Shown here: in pieces, positions 38,355-47,632 of the stretch
How the letters are laid out: every line of letters begins with the position of its first letter
How positions within the stretch are numbered: the stretch's first letter is position 1
Assembly: GCA_963841635.1 (NCBI GenBank)
Contig: CAWJDO010000002.1
Coordinates: 248,001-312,000 of the forward strand
Length of the DNA: 64,000 bases
Source of the DNA: DASWZN01 sp963841635
Lineage (GTDB): Bacteria > Acidobacteriota > Terriglobia > Bryobacterales > Bryobacteraceae
Direction: 5' to 3'
Translations under genes and position numbers: made by a program
The notes under the pieces: generated by a model
What the model saw: the letters and a program-made list of their open reading frames with translations, nothing else
The model's database searches: none
Told to the model about the DNA's origin: nothing

Positions 38355-38433
38355 ACGTGGATCTTGGCATCGCGAGCGCCGCGATCAGTTCGATCAGGGT
38401 CAATCCCCGCTGCCTCCGCCGCGAAACGCGCAT
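38323..38433 (-). pseudogene. Pseudopilin N-terminus truncated by repeat DNA
   Basis: A 36-residue frame starts at ATG 38433 after a TTGGAGTG ribosome site. It reads MRVSRRRQRGLTLIELIAAL, which is a type II secretion/type IV pilin leader: basic leader, Gly before the prepilin peptidase cut, then the LTLIEL hydrophobic helix with Glu5. After residue 22 (ALAM) the remaining 14 codons are REP-like repeat sequence and end at TGA 38323-38325. The rest of the gene is missing. The repeat and element at 38113-38354 thus mark the break point. Confidence 0.65.
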
Positions 38434-38912
38434 CACTCCAATTGTATTTTTGAATTTCCCCGCGTTTCAATCGCTTCCGAATTCTGACGCCTTGACAACA
38501 ACCCGCCCCACGTTACTCTCGTGTCGGTGGCGCCATGTCTTCAGCTCACACGAACCCGACAATTCGCGTTCGACACTTTTCGTCACTTCGACACCCTACA
38601 CCGCTGCCGGCGCCGCGGGGCAGCACCAACCCACCTCAAAACCAGATCCACGAAATCGCAACACCGTCCCAGTCCCACAACCGGACGACCCAAGCGCCCG
38701 ATTTCTTCCTGCTCCGCAGCCGCGTCGCTGCCTTTCGAGCCGCATTCTCGCGCTGGAATATCATGCTTTTGCGCCCACAAACTGCCTTAATCACCGAATT
38801 CCGCAGCCAGCGCGCCGCACCCAACGAAAAAAAGACATACCCAAAAGTGCAACACCGTCCCAGTCCCACGTCCGGGCAGCCCGGGGCCACGCCTGCGGTA
38901 ACATGGAACGCG
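38434..38912. other. Intergenic, no gene seen
   Basis: About 480 bases upstream of the TPR gene. A plus-strand frame is open throughout, but its residues (rich in Thr, Pro, Ser and His) do not suggest a protein. The segment CAACACCGTCCCAGTCCCAC occurs twice, at about 38659 and 38850, as a direct repeat. A promoter for the TPR/CRTAC1 pair is expected here but I could not pick one. Confidence 0.4.
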
Positions 38913-39989
38913 ATGACGCTCCGCGCGCCTAGGACGTGGCGCAGCCTCTCAGGCTGCCGTCTCGGCACTCATGCCGAGACCCGGCCGCTCATCCTCCTGC
39001 TCCTCGCCGCCGCCTCCCTCTGCGCCGCTACCGACCCCAAGGCCGCCGCCGAAGCCAACCAGGCGCTGGCCCTCGCCCACGAAGGCAAATACGAGCTCGC
39101 CATCCCGCACTACAAAGCGGCCATCGCCCTCGATCCCAAACTCCCCGGCATCGACCTCAACCTCGGCCTCGCCTACTTCAAGCTCAACCGCCTCCCACAG
39201 GCCGCCGCCGCCTTCGAACGCGCCACCAAGGCCGACCCGTCCAGCTTTCAGGCCCGCGTGCTCCTCGGGATGAGCTACTACGGAAGCCGCAAGTTCGCCC
39301 CCGCCGCGGCCAATCTCAAACTCGCCTCCGCCCAGCAGCCCGACAACACCGAGCTGCGATTCAAGCTGGCCCAAAGCTACCTGTGGTCGAAGCAATATCC
39401 GGAAGCGATCGCCGAATTCCGCTTCCTGCTCGCCAGGAACCCGGACTCCGCGCCCGTCCACATGCTGCTCGGCGAGGTGCTCGACGCCGCCAATCAGCCC
39501 GAGCAGGCCACCGCGGAGTTCGAAGCCGCGGCCAAGGCCGGGCCCCGGGAGCCCGAGGTCCACTGGGGTCTGGGCTACGTCTACTGGAAGCAGAAGCGCT
39601 ACGACGACGCGCGCCGCGAGTTCCAGGCCGAGCTGGCCAATCAGCCCCAGCACGCGCAGGCGCTGGCCTACCTGGGCGATAGCGAGATGCACGCGGATCA
39701 ATCGCAGGCTGCGGACCACCTAAAGCAGGCCCTCAAGCTCGACCCCAAGCTGCGCCTGGCGCACCTGGATCTCGGCATCGTTCTTGCCGCAAGCGGAGAC
39801 GCCGCCGGAGCCGAGAGCCACTACCGCGAAGCCATCCGCCTCGATCCCACGCGCCCCGACGCACACTACCGCCTCGGCCGGCTGCTCCGCTCTCTGGGCC
39901 GCACCGAGGCCGCCGAGGCCGAGTTCGCCAAGGTCAAGGAACTGGGCGAGGAGCAGCCGCAGCCTCCGCTCGTCACCGTGAAGCCATGA
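38913..39989 (+). CDS. Exported TPR protein paired with CRTAC1
   Basis: The protein is 358 residues from ATG 38913. A hydrophobic signal (LILLLLAAASLCAATD) is preceded by a charged stretch whose residues 10-23 are encoded by a REP-like repeat. About nine TPR units follow (AIPHYKAAIALDPKLPGID; YREAIRLDPTRPDAHYRLG). There is no usable start between the repeat and the signal core, so the repeat must be translated. Its stop overlaps the CRTAC1 start (ATGA at 39986-39989). TPR plus ASPIC/UnbV pairs are common in this phylum, but their joint role is unknown. Confidence 0.82.
   Translation: MTLRAPRTWRSLSGCRLGTHAETRPLILLLLAAASLCAATDPKAAAEANQALALAHEGKYELAIPHYKAAIALDPKLPGIDLNLGLAYFKLNRLPQAAAAFERATKADPSSFQARVLLGMSYYGSRKFAPAAANLKLASAQQPDNTELRFKLAQSYLWSKQYPEAIAEFRFLLARNPDSAPVHMLLGEVLDAANQPEQATAEFEAAAKAGPREPEVHWGLGYVYWKQKRYDDARREFQAELANQPQHAQALAYLGDSEMHADQSQAADHLKQALKLDPKLRLAHLDLGIVLAASGDAAGAESHYREAIRLDPTRPDAHYRLGRLLRSLGRTEAAEAEFAKVKELGEEQPQPPLVTVKP
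38941..38980. repeat. REP-like palindromes inside a signal-peptide coding region
   Basis: Hairpins at 38941-38957 (arms GCAGCCT/AGGCTGC, loop CTC) and 38959-38980 (arms GTCTCGGCA/TGCCGAGAC, loop CTCA), led by GTGGC at 38936. The unit equals the one interrupted at 38113-38354. It is read in frame within the first 25 codons of the TPR protein. Confidence 0.75.
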
Positions 39990-41644
39990 GACACGCTCTG
40001 CTCGCGGCGGCCCTGCTCGGCGTTCTCTGGGCCGCGCTCTCCGCGCAGAACCCCGCCGCGCCCATCCATTTCGCGTATAAGCCCATTGACTTCCGGCTCG
40101 ACAGCTCCGAGACCCCCCAGCGCCACGCGCCCGAGACCATGGCCGGAGGCGTGGCCGTCTTCGACTACAACAACGACGGCCATCCCGACATCTTCTTCAC
40201 CAACGGCGCCGACATCCGGACGCTGAAGAAGACCTCCGCGAAATACTCCGACAAGCTGTTCGAGAACGACGGCCACGGCAACTTCAAGGACGTCACCGAA
40301 CGCGCGGGCCTCGCCGGCACAGGCTTCGACAACGGCGTCGCCATCGGCGACTACGACAACGACGGCTTCGAAGACATCTTCGTCGCCGGCGTCCACGGCA
40401 ACCGGCTCTACCACAACCAGGGCAACGGCACCTTCAAGGACGTGACGCACCAGGCCGGCCTCGACAAGCCCGATGCCCAGTACGGTCCCCTCTGGTCGGT
40501 CGCCGGAGCCTGGGTGGATGTCAACAACGACGGCCTCCTCGACCTCTTCGTGGTCAACTACCTCGCCTGGGACGTCAACACCGAGCCGCCCTGCGAAGCC
40601 TCGCCCGGCCAGCTCGATTACTGCCATCCCAAGTTCTACAAGCCCACCCCGAACCAGCTCTTCCTGAACAACGGAGACGGAACCTTCCGGGATGTCTCCA
40701 CCGAGTCCGGCATCCGCGCCCACCCCGGCAAAGGCATGGGCGCCGGCGTCGCCGATTACGACCTCGACGGCTGGATGGACATCTTCGTCACCAACGACAA
40801 GCTCCACAACTCGCTGTTCCACAACAAGGGCGGCGGCAAGTTCGAGGAGGTCGCCTTCGAGACCGGCGTCGCGCTCGCGGAAAGCGGCGAGTTCATCTCC
40901 GGCATGGGTGTCGATTTCCGCGATCTGGACAACGACGGCTACCCCGACATCGCCTTCGCGGCCCTCGAAAACGAGACCTTCCCGCTGTTCCGCAACCTCG
41001 GCAAGGGCGGGTTCGCCGATGTCACCCAGGCCAGCGGCATGACCCGCCTCAGCACGCCCATGGCCGGCTACTCTCCCACCATCGCCGATTTCGACAACGA
41101 CGGCTGGAAGGACCTCTTCGTCACCCGGGGCCACGTCCAGTCGCTGGGATACGCCACCCACGTCCAGATCGAGCAGCCCAACACCGTGTTCCGCAACCTG
41201 GGCGGCATGAAGTTCCAGGCCCTCACCGCCGAAGCCGGTCTCACCGCCCAGCCGCCCAGCCGTCACCGTGGCTCGGCTATCGGAGACCTGAACGGCGACG
41301 GCCGCCTGGACGTCGTGGTCACCGCCCTCAGCGCGCCGGCCGAAATCTGGATCAACGACAGTCCCGCCGCCAGTCACTGGATCGAATTCCGGTTGCAGGG
41401 CACCAAGAGTAACCGGGATGGCATCGGAGCCCGGATCAAACTGGTAGCCGGCGGCAAAGCTCAATACAACCAGGTGTCCTTCTCCGCCGGCTACGCATCC
41501 TCGAGCGCCGGTCCCACACACTTCGGCCTGGGCCCGAACAAGTCGGCGGACCAGGTGGAGGTCCGCTGGCCGTCCGGAATCGTTCAACAATTGGGAAACG
41601 TTACCGCAGACCAGGTGCTCAAAGTCACCGAGCCTCTGAAGTAG
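39986..41644 (+). CDS. CRTAC1-family protein (FG-GAP/VCBS propeller, ASPIC/UnbV)
   Basis: The 552-residue secreted protein has a signal peptide (LLAAALLGVLWAALSAQ). Seven or so FG-GAP-type calcium loops follow, each with DxNxDGxxD (DYNNDGHPDIF, DYDNDGFEDIF, DVNNDGLLDLF, DYDLDGWMDIF, DLDNDGYPDIA, DFDNDGWKDLF, DLNGDGRLDVV). The C-terminal ASPIC/UnbV domain contains NRDGIGARIKL, SFSAGYASSS and HFGLGPNKSADQVEVRWPSG. Such beta-propellers bind calcium at the cell surface and may bind carbohydrate or matrix. It is translated by coupling to the TPR gene. Confidence 0.92.
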   Translation: MRHALLAAALLGVLWAALSAQNPAAPIHFAYKPIDFRLDSSETPQRHAPETMAGGVAVFDYNNDGHPDIFFTNGADIRTLKKTSAKYSDKLFENDGHGNFKDVTERAGLAGTGFDNGVAIGDYDNDGFEDIFVAGVHGNRLYHNQGNGTFKDVTHQAGLDKPDAQYGPLWSVAGAWVDVNNDGLLDLFVVNYLAWDVNTEPPCEASPGQLDYCHPKFYKPTPNQLFLNNGDGTFRDVSTESGIRAHPGKGMGAGVADYDLDGWMDIFVTNDKLHNSLFHNKGGGKFEEVAFETGVALAESGEFISGMGVDFRDLDNDGYPDIAFAALENETFPLFRNLGKGGFADVTQASGMTRLSTPMAGYSPTIADFDNDGWKDLFVTRGHVQSLGYATHVQIEQPNTVFRNLGGMKFQALTAEAGLTAQPPSRHRGSAIGDLNGDGRLDVVVTALSAPAEIWINDSPAASHWIEFRLQGTKSNRDGIGARIKLVAGGKAQYNQVSFSAGYASSSAGPTHFGLGPNKSADQVEVRWPSGIVQQLGNVTADQVLKVTEPLK

Positions 41645-41885
41645 GGCTGCCCGCCGAGCCGCTCGAAAAAGAGCGTACAGTACATACGTCTCTTACAATC
41701 TCGCACGTTGCACAAACTAAACATGTTTTTGCCCTCCGTTACCGTACGGCCCTGGACGGGGGGGGGTAGGAGTACTAGGCTATAGCCTCGCCGGTCTGGT
41801 GAGCTGTGTGTCTCCAGGCTTGGCGAGGGGGCGGTCCACCCGCAGGGGCGGACCACTCGAGAAAACTTCAGGGAGAAGCGAACCT
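41645..41885. promoter_or_regulatory. Leader of the TonB receptor gene with a G9 tract
   Basis: About 240 bases between CRTAC1 and the receptor. A -10-like TACAAT lies at 41694-41699 without a good -35 box. A run of nine G residues occupies 41758-41766, 120 bases before the start codon. GGGAGAA provides the ribosome site. Homopolymer tracts in such leaders can change length by slippage and alter expression. Confidence 0.4.
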
Positions 41886-44800
41886 ATGACGAAATCGAAG
41901 TTGCTCAATTTAATCCCGGTCTGTTGCGTGCTCTTGTTGCTGTGCGTCGCAACGGCATCGGCACAGGAAGCCACCATCGTCGGGACGGTTACCGACCCAT
42001 CCGGTGCGGTAGTTCCTGGGGCCGCGATAGCGGTCACAAACGTCGAGACCGGAACCGTCAGGAACTTCACTACGGAAGAAAATGGACAATTCGTCGTGCC
42101 GGAGCTGCGTATCGGGCACTACGTCGTCCGTGTACAGTCTGCAGGCTTCAAGGCCGCGGAAAGACGCGACATCGTCCTCCAGGTTGGAGACCGCGTCCGC
42201 GTCGACATCACTCTCGCTTTGGGACAGGCCACAGAGAGTGTCAGCGTCGAAGCCAACCCCATCGCCGTGCAGGCCGATTCGGGTGAAATGAGCACGGTCA
42301 TCACTCCAACCCAGGTGAGCCAGATCGCCACCAACGGCCGGACCATCTATAACCTGGCCATCCTGACTCCTGGGGTCGCCAACAACAACCCGGGGTTCCA
42401 GGCGCCAACCGCGCAGGGATCCAGCACGGCCATTTCCTTCAACGGCCTTCGTCCGGACCATAACCTGTTTATCGCCGACGGCGCCGAGCAGAGCGACCGC
42501 GGCGGCGCCAGCCGCAGCATCATCGCCCCGTCAATGGATGCCATCGCCGAGTTCCAGGTTCTCAGTTCGAACTACGACGCTCAGTATGGCCTCAGCAGCT
42601 CCGCCACCGTGAGCATGGTGTTCAAGTCGGGCACCAAGGATTTCCACGGCGGCGCCTGGGAGTTCGTGCGCAACGACGCGTTCGATGCGAACGATTTCTT
42701 CCGGAACCAGTCGTCGAATCCCGCCGTCAGCGGCACCCCCGCGTTTCTGCGCCTGAACACTTTCGGGTTCAACGTCGGCGGCCCCGTAACCCTCGGGCAC
42801 ATCTACAACAAGGACCGGAACAAGACCTTCTTCTTCTACAACATGGAATGGAGAAGGATGATTCAGGCCGGCAGCATCAATTCGGTGGTGCCGGATCCCT
42901 CCACCTACACGGGCAACTTCGGCTCCACCACCATCTACGCACCCTATTCCTGCGTAGTGGATCCGGCGGTTCAGACCGCTTATGCAACGGCCAACGTGAC
43001 GATGAGCCCGTGCATAAACGGCGTGCCCGATTCCGCGAACCGCAAGGCATTCCCCAACAATAAGATTCCCCAGAGCCTGCTGAATGCGAACGCTCAGGCC
43101 CTTCTGGGGGCGGGGATATACCCCTCGCCGAATTCCGCCGGCAATCGTTTCATCGGCGGCAACAAGCTACCCACCAACCTGCGTGAAGAGCTGCTGCGTG
43201 TCGATCACCGCTTCAACGACAAGTTCTGGATCTTCGGCCACTACGTCGCCGAGCCGACCACTCAGAGCTACAGCCCGCCCATGTGGAGCGGCGTCAACGT
43301 GCCGACGGTTGGGAACACGTTCAGCAACCCGTCCTACACGGGCGTCGTTCACGCCACCTACTCCGTCAGCCCGACGCTGCTGTTTGAGAGCGCCTTCAAC
43401 TACGATGGCAATCGCATTGCCATCCTCCCGACGGGTCTCGTGACGCGCCCCAGCAGTACCCACATTCCCGAGCTCTTCCCGGACAACAAGAACAATCGCA
43501 TCCCGGGCATCGTGCTTGGCGGCTCCACCGGCACCAACTTCGACGTCACCGGCTGGCCCTGGACCAACTCCGCGAACGATTACCAGGTTCGCGAAGACGT
43601 TTCCTGGACCGTGGGCTCGCACAGCATGAAGATGGGCGGCAGCTGGGCGATCTACAAAAAGGTCCAGGATCTCAACGATGTCACCCAGGGCCGTTTCACC
43701 TTCAATGGCTCTTACACCGGCAATGACTTCGCCGATATGCTGCTGGGCTATGCCAGCGGCTATCACGAACTGGCGCTGCAGGATGCCGGGCAATGGAACG
43801 CTCAGTCCTGGGCCGCGTACTTCCAGGACAACTGGCGCGTGAACAACCGCCTGACCTTGAACCTCGGCATTCGCTGGGACGGCATTCCTCATACCTATGA
43901 GGCCAACCACCGCATGTCGAACTTCTATCCGAGCATGTATAACGCCTCCAACGCCGCGATTCTGAGCTCGAGCGGCACCACTATCGACCCGAGCAGCCCA
44001 GGCCTGGGCACGAGCCCGGTGGCTGCGCTCAGTGCGTTCCAGTTCTACCTGAACGGCATCGGCATCACCGGCATAACCCCCGGCGCTCCGAATGGAATGG
44101 TCAACAACAGTTGGAACAATTGGGGCCCGCGCGTTGGACTTGCATACGACCTCACCGGCAATGGAAAGACCGTAATCCGCGCTGGAATCGGCGCGATGTA
44201 CGAACGCATCCAGGGCAACGATATGTACAACTCGGGCGGCAACGTCCCGTTCAGCGCGGCCGTGGACAACAGCAACGTTTTCCTGGACAACCCGGGCCAG
44301 GACATCAAGACCGGCCAGACGGTGGCCAACCCGATTCCGGTTGCCGGCCTCACTTCGCTTTCGCTGACCGACTATGCCAACCCGGTAACGTGGTCCTACA
44401 GCGCCAGCGTCCAGCACCAACTCGGCAAGGCGACGGTCCTCCAGGCTGCCTACGTGGGCAACAAGAGTACCCACCAGTTCGACTATCGACAGATCAACCT
44501 TCCCGCCCAGACCATCCTGCCGAGCCTCCTGAACAAGACCGTCGTCTACAACACGGTCGTGCCGTACAAGGGGTTTGGCAGCATCCGGCAGGGGGAGAAC
44601 TCCGAGAACGCCCACTACAACAGCATGCAGTTGACCGCGCGTTCGCAGTTCAAAGACCTCTCGCTACAGGGCTCCTACACCCTGTCGCGCGCCTTCGACC
44701 CGGCCACCGGGTTCGGCAGCGACAACGGCAACGTCGTTTACAATCCCTATAACCGCGACATGTACACCGGCCCATCCTTCACGGACGCGACGCACATCGG

Positions 44801-45308
44801 CGTTGTGAGCTTCGTGTATGACCTGCCCATATTCCGCAATGGCACTGCTCTGACCAAGGGCGTCCTTGGCGGATGGCAGCTGTCGGGCGTCTGGAGCATC
44901 CAGTCGGGCTTCCCGCTCAACATCACTTTGGGCGGCGCGAATGCCAGCAACGGCCTGCCGGGCGGCCAGGCCACCAACGTGCCCACCTTCACCGGCGACG
45001 GAGGTCTCACTCACAGCAAGAGTGTGTGGATCACCAAGGCCGGCTTCGGCAGTCCGGATCCTGGCGTTTGGGGCAACTACGATCGCCAGCTCCGCGGCCC
45101 CGGCCGCAACAACTGGAATCTCGCGATGTTCAAAAACTTCGCGATCACCGAGCATGCTCGATTCGAATTACGCTTCGAGTCGTTCAACACTTTCAACCAT
45201 ACACAGCTCAACGGAGTCCAATCGAGCTTCTCCAGTTCTCAGTTCGGGATCCCCACTTCCGCGTGGGATCCGCGACAGCTCCAGCTGGGCGCGAAGTTCT
45301 TGTTCTGA
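41886..45308 (+). CDS. Oar-like TonB-dependent receptor
   Basis: The 1,140-residue outer-membrane protein begins with a signal peptide (LIPVCCVLLLLCVATASAQ). A carboxypeptidase-regulatory-like Ig domain follows (ATIVGTVTDPSGAVVPGAAI; residues about 27-115). Next is a plug-like region (NGRTIYNLAILTPGV; ISFNGLRPDHNLFIADG) and a long beta-barrel ending in a C-terminal aromatic residue (LQLGAKFLF). Acidobacteriota encode dozens of these, thought to import large carbohydrates or act like Myxococcus Oar. No ligand is evident. Start 41886 is chosen for its signal and ribosome site. A strong terminator follows. Confidence 0.9.
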   Translation: MTKSKLLNLIPVCCVLLLLCVATASAQEATIVGTVTDPSGAVVPGAAIAVTNVETGTVRNFTTEENGQFVVPELRIGHYVVRVQSAGFKAAERRDIVLQVGDRVRVDITLALGQATESVSVEANPIAVQADSGEMSTVITPTQVSQIATNGRTIYNLAILTPGVANNNPGFQAPTAQGSSTAISFNGLRPDHNLFIADGAEQSDRGGASRSIIAPSMDAIAEFQVLSSNYDAQYGLSSSATVSMVFKSGTKDFHGGAWEFVRNDAFDANDFFRNQSSNPAVSGTPAFLRLNTFGFNVGGPVTLGHIYNKDRNKTFFFYNMEWRRMIQAGSINSVVPDPSTYTGNFGSTTIYAPYSCVVDPAVQTAYATANVTMSPCINGVPDSANRKAFPNNKIPQSLLNANAQALLGAGIYPSPNSAGNRFIGGNKLPTNLREELLRVDHRFNDKFWIFGHYVAEPTTQSYSPPMWSGVNVPTVGNTFSNPSYTGVVHATYSVSPTLLFESAFNYDGNRIAILPTGLVTRPSSTHIPELFPDNKNNRIPGIVLGGSTGTNFDVTGWPWTNSANDYQVREDVSWTVGSHSMKMGGSWAIYKKVQDLNDVTQGRFTFNGSYTGNDFADMLLGYASGYHELALQDAGQWNAQSWAAYFQDNWRVNNRLTLNLGIRWDGIPHTYEANHRMSNFYPSMYNASNAAILSSSGTTIDPSSPGLGTSPVAALSAFQFYLNGIGITGITPGAPNGMVNNSWNNWGPRVGLAYDLTGNGKTVIRAGIGAMYERIQGNDMYNSGGNVPFSAAVDNSNVFLDNPGQDIKTGQTVANPIPVAGLTSLSLTDYANPVTWSYSASVQHQLGKATVLQAAYVGNKSTHQFDYRQINLPAQTILPSLLNKTVVYNTVVPYKGFGSIRQGENSENAHYNSMQLTARSQFKDLSLQGSYTLSRAFDPATGFGSDNGNVVYNPYNRDMYTGPSFTDATHIGVVSFVYDLPIFRNGTALTKGVLGGWQLSGVWSIQSGFPLNITLGGANASNGLPGGQATNVPTFTGDGGLTHSKSVWITKAGFGSPDPGVWGNYDRQLRGPGRNNWNLAMFKNFAITEHARFELRFESFNTFNHTQLNGVQSSFSSSQFGIPTSAWDPRQLQLGAKFLF

Positions 45309-45357
45309 CACGAGGGACCTTGTCAGGCCCCTCCCGGGTCTGACAGGGTTTTGACTT

Positions 45358-45397
45358 GGGCCGGCTCCTTCGCAGCGAGGGGCCGGCCCTTTTTTTT
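45358..45397 (+). terminator. Rho-independent terminator after the TonB receptor
   Basis: A GC-rich stem (GGGCCGGC pairing with GCCGGCCC, 45358-45389) is followed at once by eight T residues at 45390-45397. It lies 50 bases past the receptor stop. A weaker stem CTTGTCAG/CTGACAGG precedes it. Confidence 0.85.
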
Positions 45398-45593
45398 GCC
45401 GTTGTGTCTCCGCGCAAACGGCGCGCCCCCCGAACTTGACGCGCAGCAAGGTTGTGCCCGGTCCATCGGAGTAAAATGCGAGCACAGAGGGGCACGATCG
45501 AACGCCGGCCGCGGCTTCGGCCGTGATGCGGTATCACCGCTGACGAGAGTACACCGGCTCTATTGGCCCGCCCGTATACGGAGGGCATTACCC

Positions 45594-47432
45594 ATGTTGC
45601 AAGGTCGTTCCCGGCAGTTTGTGCGCCTGCTGCTTGCTGTCATGGTCCTCGCGATCGGTCTCCCGGCTCAGGACAGGCAGTTTCAAGTTCCTCTAAGGAA
45701 CTGGTCCGCGCCGCTCTACTGGCACCCTTCCGAGCGGGAATCCCCGCTGCTGCGGATGGCCGCCGGGAGAGCGCGGATGGCCACGGCGGACCAGGACGTT
45801 TCGTCAGCGCTCACGCCTTCCGCCTCGCCGTCCGCCTCGGCGCCGACCTACAGCGCCCCCTTGGTATTCGTGGCCATGACTCCCTGCCGCCTCATGGACA
45901 CGCGGGAATCCATGGGCCAGAGCGGTGCGTTCGGTCCGCCCAGCCTGGGCGGCAACACGGTGCGTACAGTGCCAATCCCAACGCACCCGACCTGCGGCGT
46001 TCCGGTGGCCGCGGCCTACTCGCTGAACGTAACGGTGGTCCCCCCCGGTCCACTGGGATTCCTGACCATCTGGCCCACAGGAGAAACCATACCGAACGTG
46101 TCCACGCTGAACGCGTACAATGGCCAGGTCGTTGCCAACGCGGCGATTGTGCCGGCCGGAACGAACGGGTACGTCAATGTCTTCGTGAGCCACCCCACCG
46201 ATGTGATCCTGGACATCAATGGCTACTACGTCGCCGCGGCCGCTACGGGCGGCGACGCGAGCGGTAACACTGCCCTGGGAGACCTGGCGTTGCAAAACAG
46301 CACCGGGACTCACAACACTGCTCTTGGCAACGCTGCGTTGGAGAACAACACCACCGGGTCCCAAAACACGGCCACCGGCGGTAGTGCGCTAGCCAACAAC
46401 ACCACCGGGGCCGATAACACGGCCGACGGCTACCAAGCCCTGTTCAGCAACGGTGGAGGTTTCTGGAACACGGCCGTGGGTTACCAGGCGCTGTTCAACA
46501 ACGGCAACGCGATTGAAAACACCGCCGTCGGCTACGAGGCGCTACAGGCCAACACTCTCGGGGGCGGTAACACGGCCACCGGCTCACAGGCTCTGTTGGC
46601 GAACACGACTGGATCGGGGAATACGGCCACCGGCGGCGGGGCGCTCTTTAGCACCACCACCGGGGGTGGGAACACCGCTACCGGGGCGGGAGCACTGATG
46701 CTCAACACCACAGGAGGCGAAAACACAGGCGGTGGCGACAACGCGCTCCGAAACAACACGATCGGGGGCAGGAACACGGCTGACGGCACGGAAGCGCTGT
46801 GGGGTAACACCACCGGGTTTTACAACATCGGAATTGGGTACCGCGCCGCGTACCTCGTCTCCAGCGGCGCCAACTACAACATCCACATCGGGACGCTGGG
46901 CGCGCCGGCCGACTCCGCCACCATCCGGATCGGAGCGAACCGGGCGTTGGGAGATGCCTTTCAGCAGACCCAGTTCTTCGTGTCGGCTGTCCGCGGAACG
47001 GCAACAGCGAAGGCTGACGCCGTTCCGGTCGTGATCGATTCCGCTGGCCAGTTGGGAACGATAAGCTCCTCCCGTACCGTCAAGCGCGACATCGAGGATA
47101 TGGGCGACACAACCGGCACCATCATGGGCCTTCGCCCTGTGAGCTTCCGCTACAAGGTGCATGGGCCGGATTCACCGCGGCAGTACGGACTGGTGGCCGA
47201 AGAGGTGGCCGAGGTGGCTCCCGATCTGGTCGCGCGAGACAGGAACGGCGAGATCGAGACGGTCTTCTACGACAAGGTCAACGCCATGCTGCTGAACCAG
47301 GTGCAGATCCAGCAGCGGCTGATCGACTCCCTGAAGCAGCAGTTCGCGGACCGGTTGCAGTCCCAGGAAGACCTCATCCGCCAACTCGAAAGCCGCCTGA
47401 CCGACATCGAAAGCCGCACCAGCGAAAAGTAG
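45594..47432 (+). CDS. Secreted repeat protein with S74 intramolecular chaperone
   Basis: The protein is 612 residues from ATG 45594 after GGAGGGC. It has a signal peptide (FVRLLLAVMVLAIGLPAQ). A domain with MTPCRLMDTRES and DVILDINGYYV (residues about 95-220) follows. Then come about nine repeats of 20-24 residues built on NTAxGxxALxxNTTG (about 225-420). The C-terminus is a peptidase S74 domain (SSSRTVKRDIEDMG near 490; GLRPVSFRYK; YGLVAEEVAEVAPDLV), then a coiled coil. S74 domains assemble trimeric phage tail fibres and then cut themselves off. No other phage genes are near, so this looks like a cell-surface adhesin or fibre. Confidence 0.85.
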   Translation: MLQGRSRQFVRLLLAVMVLAIGLPAQDRQFQVPLRNWSAPLYWHPSERESPLLRMAAGRARMATADQDVSSALTPSASPSASAPTYSAPLVFVAMTPCRLMDTRESMGQSGAFGPPSLGGNTVRTVPIPTHPTCGVPVAAAYSLNVTVVPPGPLGFLTIWPTGETIPNVSTLNAYNGQVVANAAIVPAGTNGYVNVFVSHPTDVILDINGYYVAAAATGGDASGNTALGDLALQNSTGTHNTALGNAALENNTTGSQNTATGGSALANNTTGADNTADGYQALFSNGGGFWNTAVGYQALFNNGNAIENTAVGYEALQANTLGGGNTATGSQALLANTTGSGNTATGGGALFSTTTGGGNTATGAGALMLNTTGGENTGGGDNALRNNTIGGRNTADGTEALWGNTTGFYNIGIGYRAAYLVSSGANYNIHIGTLGAPADSATIRIGANRALGDAFQQTQFFVSAVRGTATAKADAVPVVIDSAGQLGTISSSRTVKRDIEDMGDTTGTIMGLRPVSFRYKVHGPDSPRQYGLVAEEVAEVAPDLVARDRNGEIETVFYDKVNAMLLNQVQIQQRLIDSLKQQFADRLQSQEDLIRQLESRLTDIESRTSEK

Positions 47433-47632
47433 GTTCATCGAGCCACATCACATCGACAGTCTGCTTGCAGGGGCTCAACCGCGACCGGACCGCGAACGGC
47501 GGTGCGGAGCGGCCCGCGACCTCCCCAGCAACGACCGCCCCGTGCGCCACCGATTCGCCGGCACATCAAGGCCGCCGCAACTTAAGTACGACGGTCAAAC
47601 TTTTGTGCTACGATTGCCGTTGCCGAAGGTTC

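Noticed and set aside
41799..41885. Upstream extension of the TonB receptor start
   Set aside because: The extra 29 residues are Arg/Gly-rich and precede a normal signal peptide with its own ribosome site at 41886.
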